Below are positions 6,015-8,613 of a stretch of 8,613 nucleotides of DNA, in pieces; position 1 is the first letter of the stretch, and each line of letters starts with the position of its first letter. Origin of the DNA: Anaerolineales bacterium (lineage in GTDB: Bacteria; Chloroflexota; Anaerolineae; Promineifilales; Promineifilaceae); the NCBI GenBank assembly GCA_020432595.1, contig JAGQGA010000132.1, forward strand, positions 1 to 8,613, given 5' to 3'. Position numbers and translations under genes: made by a program. The notes beneath the pieces were generated by a model. That model was not told the origin of the DNA, searched no databases, and saw nothing but the letters and a program-made list of their open reading frames with translations.

Positions 6015-7358
6015 ATGGAAAACTGGACCGGCAAAAAAATCATCATCATCGGCCTAGCCCGCGAGGGCAAGGCGTTGGCCCAGTTTGCGGCGGCAGAAGG
6101 GGCGCATGTGGTTGTCTCCGATGCTCGGCCGCGTGACCGCTTATTGGCAAGCCTTGTGGAGTTGGATGGCTTAGACATTGATTTTGTATTGGGAGAACAT
6201 CCAATGACTCTTTTAGATGAAGCAGATGTATTGGTATTGAGTCCCGGCGTGCCGGCCGACATGCCTTTGGCAGAGGCAGCACGGGCGCGGGGCATTTGTG
6301 TCACCAACGAGCCGCAGGAGTTTTTGCGGCGCACGCCAACGGCCGTTATTGGCATCACCGGGTCGGCCGGCAAAACCACCACCACCTCGCTCACCGGCCA
6401 TATGGGGCGCGTGGCCGGGCGCAACAGTTGGGTGGGCGGCAATATTGGGCGGCCGCTCATCGGCGATTTGCCCCAAATGCAGCCCGGCGATTTTGTGGTG
6501 CAAGAGCTTTCCAGCTTCCAACTGGAATTATGGACACGCAGCCCGGCCATCGCCGCCATTTTGAACATTACCCCCAACCATTTAGATCGCCACCGCACCA
6601 TGACGGCCTATATCAACGCCAAGGCCAACATTTTGCGCTATCAGGCGGCCAATGACGTGGCGGTGCTGTCGGCCGATGACCCTGGCTGCGGCAGCGTGCG
6701 CGGGCTGGTGCGGGGGCGGCTGCGCCTTTTTAGCGGCCAGCGGCCGGTGGACGATGGGGCGTTTGTGCGGGGTGGGCAAATTTGGCTGCGGGATGGGGAG
6801 CGGGAAACGGCCGTTTGTCCCCTAAACCACATCCAACTACGCGGCGACCACAACATCCTCAACGTCCTTGCCGCCACCACCCTGGCCGATGCCGCTGGAA
6901 TTCCCGTGGCAGCCATGGCCGAAGCGATTCGCACCTTTCACGGCGTGGCCCATCGGCTGGAGCTAGTGCGGCAGCTAAACGGGGTACACTATATCAACGA
7001 CTCGATTGCCACCGCGCCGGAGCGGGCATTGGCCGCCCTCAACGCCTTCACCGAGCCGATTGTGTTGCTGGCCGGTGGCCGCGACAAGGATATGCAGTGG
7101 GAAACGTGGGCGCAGGTTGTGCCGCAGCGCACCAAGCAGGTGATTTTGTTTGGGCAACTGGGCGAAATGCTAGAAGGCTTGCTGGATAGCCCCGTTGTGC
7201 GGGTCAATACGTTGGCCGAGGCGGTGGGAGTGGCGGCAAAAACGGCCGTTTCTGGCGACATCGTACTCCTCGCCCCCGGCGGCACCAGCTACGATGCCTA
7301 TAACGACTTTGTAGAGCGCGGCGAACATTTTCGCACCCTCGTTCAAGCCCTTTCATAG
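6015..7358 (+). CDS. murD: MurD, UDP-N-acetylmuramoyl-L-alanine:D-glutamate ligase
   Basis: This cytoplasmic ligase adds D-Glu to UDP-MurNAc-L-Ala, the second step of stem-peptide assembly. The 447 aa match the family. The N-terminal Rossmann-like domain starts with KKIIIIGLAREGKALA and includes VLSPGVP (74-80). The P-loop GITGSAGKTTTTS is at 113-125, the metal and substrate segment QELSSFQLE at 163-171, NITPNHLDRH at 184-193, and the candidate carbamylated lysine is K203 in NAKANIL. The C-terminal domain contains HRLE (313-316), INDSIATAPERALAAL (327-342), LLAGGRDKDM (351-360) and LLAPGGTSYDAYNDF (418-432). NDSIATAPE replaces the commoner NDSKATN, a variant seen in some lineages. The ATG at 6015 gives the expected N-terminus but has no Shine-Dalgarno site, because the repeat array abuts it. 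AACGGCCGTT sites are at 6338 (just before the P-loop), 6806 and 7241. Confidence 0.96.
   Translation: MENWTGKKIIIIGLAREGKALAQFAAAEGAHVVVSDARPRDRLLASLVELDGLDIDFVLGEHPMTLLDEADVLVLSPGVPADMPLAEAARARGICVTNEPQEFLRRTPTAVIGITGSAGKTTTTSLTGHMGRVAGRNSWVGGNIGRPLIGDLPQMQPGDFVVQELSSFQLELWTRSPAIAAILNITPNHLDRHRTMTAYINAKANILRYQAANDVAVLSADDPGCGSVRGLVRGRLRLFSGQRPVDDGAFVRGGQIWLRDGERETAVCPLNHIQLRGDHNILNVLAATTLADAAGIPVAAMAEAIRTFHGVAHRLELVRQLNGVHYINDSIATAPERALAALNAFTEPIVLLAGGRDKDMQWETWAQVVPQRTKQVILFGQLGEMLEGLLDSPVVRVNTLAEAVGVAAKTAVSGDIVLLAPGGTSYDAYNDFVERGEHFRTLVQALS
6338..6347. repeat. AACGGCCGTT palindrome, copy 11 (murD)
   Basis: Exact copy, read as T-A-V just before the P-loop. G:C is 22:18 before and 16:23 after. 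Confidence 0.95.
6806..6815. repeat. AACGGCCGTT palindrome, copy 12 (murD)
   Basis: Exact copy, read as T-A-V. G:C is 33:7 before and 8:27 after, a very sharp flip. Confidence 0.95.
7241..7250. repeat. AACGGCCGTT palindrome, copy 13 (murD)
   Basis: Exact copy, read as T-A-V. G:C is 26:13 before and 13:23 after. Confidence 0.95.
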
Positions 7359-7360
7359 CA

Positions 7361-7404
7361 TTGGCTATTCGTCACATGAAGCGACCAATAACCAATAACC
7401 AATA
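7361..7404. repeat. ACCAATA triplet repeat with imperfect inverted partner, murD-ftsW gap
   Basis: ACCAATA is repeated three times exactly (7384-7390, 7391-7397, 7398-7404), ending five bases before the ftsW ATG at 7410. An upstream segment TTGGCTATTCGTC (7361-7373) pairs with GACCAATAACCAA (7383-7395 region) at 11 of 13 positions, giving a hairpin. The period of seven and the gene-gap location match the GTAATCA family, but the unit sequence differs, so it may be a sister family. No Shine-Dalgarno site lies between it and ftsW. Confidence 0.75.
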
Positions 7405-7409
7405 ACGAT

Positions 7410-8579
7410 ATGACGACAGTGAACCCCATCCGCCAACGCACCACCCGCGTCCACCCCGGGTTAAAGTTTTACTTTGACTACTGGCTGCTGCTGGCCGTCG
7501 CTGGCCTCGTCATCGTCGGGCTGCTCACCGTTTACTCCACTACCTTTGATTTAGGCACGCTGGCAAAAGACGATGCCACGTTTTACATAAAACGGCAGCT
7601 TTGGGCATTGGTATTGGGCATCGGGGCAGTCATCATCCTTATGCAGTTCGATTACCACGTCCTGCGCCGCTTCTCCGTCCCCATGCTATTCATCACCCTC
7701 TTTGCCCTGCTCGCCATTCTCTTTTTTAGCGAAGCTATTTTCGGGGCGCAACGTGGCGTGTTTGAAGGCTCCTACCAACCGTCCGAGGTGGCAAAACTGG
7801 TGACAATTCTCTACATTGCCCACTGGCTATCGAGCAAAGGGGATCGCATCAAGCTCATCACCTACGGCCTTTTTCCCTTTTCCGTCATTGTCGGCGTGGT
7901 GTGCGCCCTCATTGTGCGCCAGCCCGATCTCAGCACAGCGGGGTTAATTGCCCTCGTTAGCTTCACCCTCTTCTTTGTGGCTGGAGCCGATTGGCGGCAG
8001 TTTGCCGTGGCGGCTGGGCTGGGCGGTGCAGTCTTTCTCACCCTGATTTTGACGCTGCCCCACGCCGCTGCCCGCGTCGAAATTTTTACCATTGGGCTGC
8101 GTGACCCCGCCCAGGCAGGGTGGCACGTGCGCCAAACGCTGATTGCCCTAGGGCGCGGCGGCTGGACAGGAGTTGGATTAGGTGAAAGTATCCAAAAATT
8201 TGGTGCCTTACCAGCCGCCCATACCGACGGTGCCTTTGCCATTTTGGCCGAGGAGACGGGGCTACTAGGCGGGCTAATTGTCATTGGGCTGTTTTTGATG
8301 ATTGTGTGGCGCGGCATCCGCACGGCGATGCAGGCACGGGATAGTTATGGCTTTTTGCTGGCGCTGGGAATTACCTGCTGGTTGTCGTATCAGGCATTGA
8401 TGAATATTGCGGTGATAACGGCCGTTATTCCCTTCACCGGCATCCCCCTCCCCTTCATCAGCTACGGCGGCTCCTCCCTCGCTATCTCCCTAGTTGGGGC
8501 CGGCATCCTGCTCAACATCTCCCGCGATGCCGCCCTGAGCAAACGAATGCAGCCACGTAGGAGGGAAAGTAATCAGTAA
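7410..8579 (+). CDS. ftsW: FtsW, SEDS-family septal peptidoglycan glycosyltransferase
   Basis: The 389-aa protein is a polytopic SEDS protein with about ten predicted membrane helices, starting after a basic cytoplasmic tail. It polymerises lipid II at the division site with the FtsI encoded upstream. SEDS landmarks are VYSTT (41-45), GSYQPSEVAKL (120-130), RQPDLSTAG (170-178, usually QPDxGTA), DPAQAGWHVRQTLIALGRGGWTGVGLGES (232-260 region), LPAAHTDGAFAILAEETG (267-284, with Asp273 in the position of the essential SEDS aspartate) and PFTGIPLPFISYGGSS (341-356). The C-terminal motif and the dcw location favour FtsW over RodA, which are hard to separate by sequence alone. The usual RRW-type motif before GSYQPSE reads GAQRGVFE here. 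The tail ends in RRRESNQ, whose last residues and TAA come from a heptad repeat, as in FtsI. AACGGCCGTT lies at 8417. Confidence 0.93.
   Translation: MTTVNPIRQRTTRVHPGLKFYFDYWLLLAVAGLVIVGLLTVYSTTFDLGTLAKDDATFYIKRQLWALVLGIGAVIILMQFDYHVLRRFSVPMLFITLFALLAILFFSEAIFGAQRGVFEGSYQPSEVAKLVTILYIAHWLSSKGDRIKLITYGLFPFSVIVGVVCALIVRQPDLSTAGLIALVSFTLFFVAGADWRQFAVAAGLGGAVFLTLILTLPHAAARVEIFTIGLRDPAQAGWHVRQTLIALGRGGWTGVGLGESIQKFGALPAAHTDGAFAILAEETGLLGGLIVIGLFLMIVWRGIRTAMQARDSYGFLLALGITCWLSYQALMNIAVITAVIPFTGIPLPFISYGGSSLAISLVGAGILLNISRDAALSKRMQPRRRESNQ
8417..8426. repeat. AACGGCCGTT palindrome, copy 14 (ftsW)
   Basis: Exact copy, read as T-A-V. G:C is 20:10 before and 8:30 after, a sharp flip. Confidence 0.95.
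8559..8564 (+). promoter_or_regulatory. Orphan Shine-Dalgarno-like AGGAGG at the ftsW 3' end
   Basis: A perfect AGGAGG sits at 8559-8564, four bases before a heptad array (8569 on). No ATG, GTG or TTG stands at a useful distance, because the next bases are the repeat. In a tight dcw cluster this is where a ribosome site for the next gene (often murG) would be. It looks like a site separated from its start codon by repeat insertion. Functional use is not shown. Confidence 0.5.
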
Positions 8580-8596
8580 TCGGTAATCGGTAATCA
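8569..8596 (+). repeat. Four tandem heptad units spanning the ftsW stop codon
   Basis: GTAATCA, GTAATCG, GTAATCG and GTAATCA stand in perfect seven-base phase. The first two carry the ftsW end (SNQ) and its TAA (8577-8579). The same unit series exists inverted at 5979-6006, and the match extends to 31 bp (8569-8599 against 5976-6006). Confidence 0.9.
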
Positions 8597-8613
8597 GTTG
8601 GGCAACTGATTAC
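8590..8613. repeat. Perfect 11-bp inverted repeat (hairpin) at window end
   Basis: GTAATCAGTTG (8590-8600) pairs exactly with CAACTGATTAC (8603-8613) around GG. It uses the last heptad unit as its left arm, and the array probably continues inverted beyond the window, as at 5935-6006. The two-base spacer means an RNA loop would open one or two pairs. Confidence 0.85.

Overview
The window is a run of eight co-directional genes (all + strand) from a division and cell wall (dcw) cluster: mraZ (3' part only), rsmH, ftsL-like, ftsI (PBP2-type), murF, mraY, murD and ftsW. Every protein was identified from motifs read in its translation. The compact order mraZ-rsmH-ftsL-ftsI-murF-mraY-murD-ftsW, the protein style (MraY of 328 aa with HHH motif, RsmH with paired CxC motifs, FtsI without PASTA domains) and the GC-rich composition suggest a Chloroflexota bacterium, possibly Anaerolineae-like. 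That taxonomic placement is inference, because no rRNA or marker outside this cluster is present. murE, which often sits between ftsI and murF, is absent.

Layout: 1-294 mraZ 3' part; 295-374 repeat-filled gap; 375-1310 rsmH, whose stop codon lies inside a 35-bp palindromic element; 1326-1844 ftsL-like; 1834-3522 ftsI (overlaps ftsL); 3528-4946 murF; 4946-5932 mraY (overlaps murF by one base); 5933-6014 repeat-filled gap; 6015-7358 murD; 7359-7409 repeat-bearing gap; 7410-8579 ftsW; 8580-8613 repeat with hairpin, running off the window. No gene-free stretch exceeds 82 bases.

The genes form one pathway. MurD and MurF build the UDP-MurNAc-pentapeptide in the cytoplasm, MraY moves it onto the lipid carrier (lipid I), and FtsW polymerises and FtsI cross-links the finished precursor at the septum, with the FtsL-like protein as the probable scaffold or activator. 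MraZ regulates such clusters, and RsmH modifies 16S rRNA.

The most unusual content lies on top of the genes. (1) The 10-bp palindrome AACGGCCGTT occurs 14 times exactly, always inside coding sequence, resembling in behaviour the HIP1 palindrome of cyanobacteria but with a different sequence. (2) Composition tends to flip at these palindromes: the 5' flank is G-rich and the 3' flank C-rich (pooled hand count of 60-base flanks: 295 G to 181 C before, 197 G to 323 C after). (3) A second repeat family, heptads of GTAATCA/GTAATCG type in tandem and inverted arrangement, sits only at gene ends and gaps. It supplies stop codons and short C-terminal tails and apparently separates Shine-Dalgarno sites from start codons. 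These two systems divide the DNA into coding and non-coding territories and are the best candidates for undescribed biology here.
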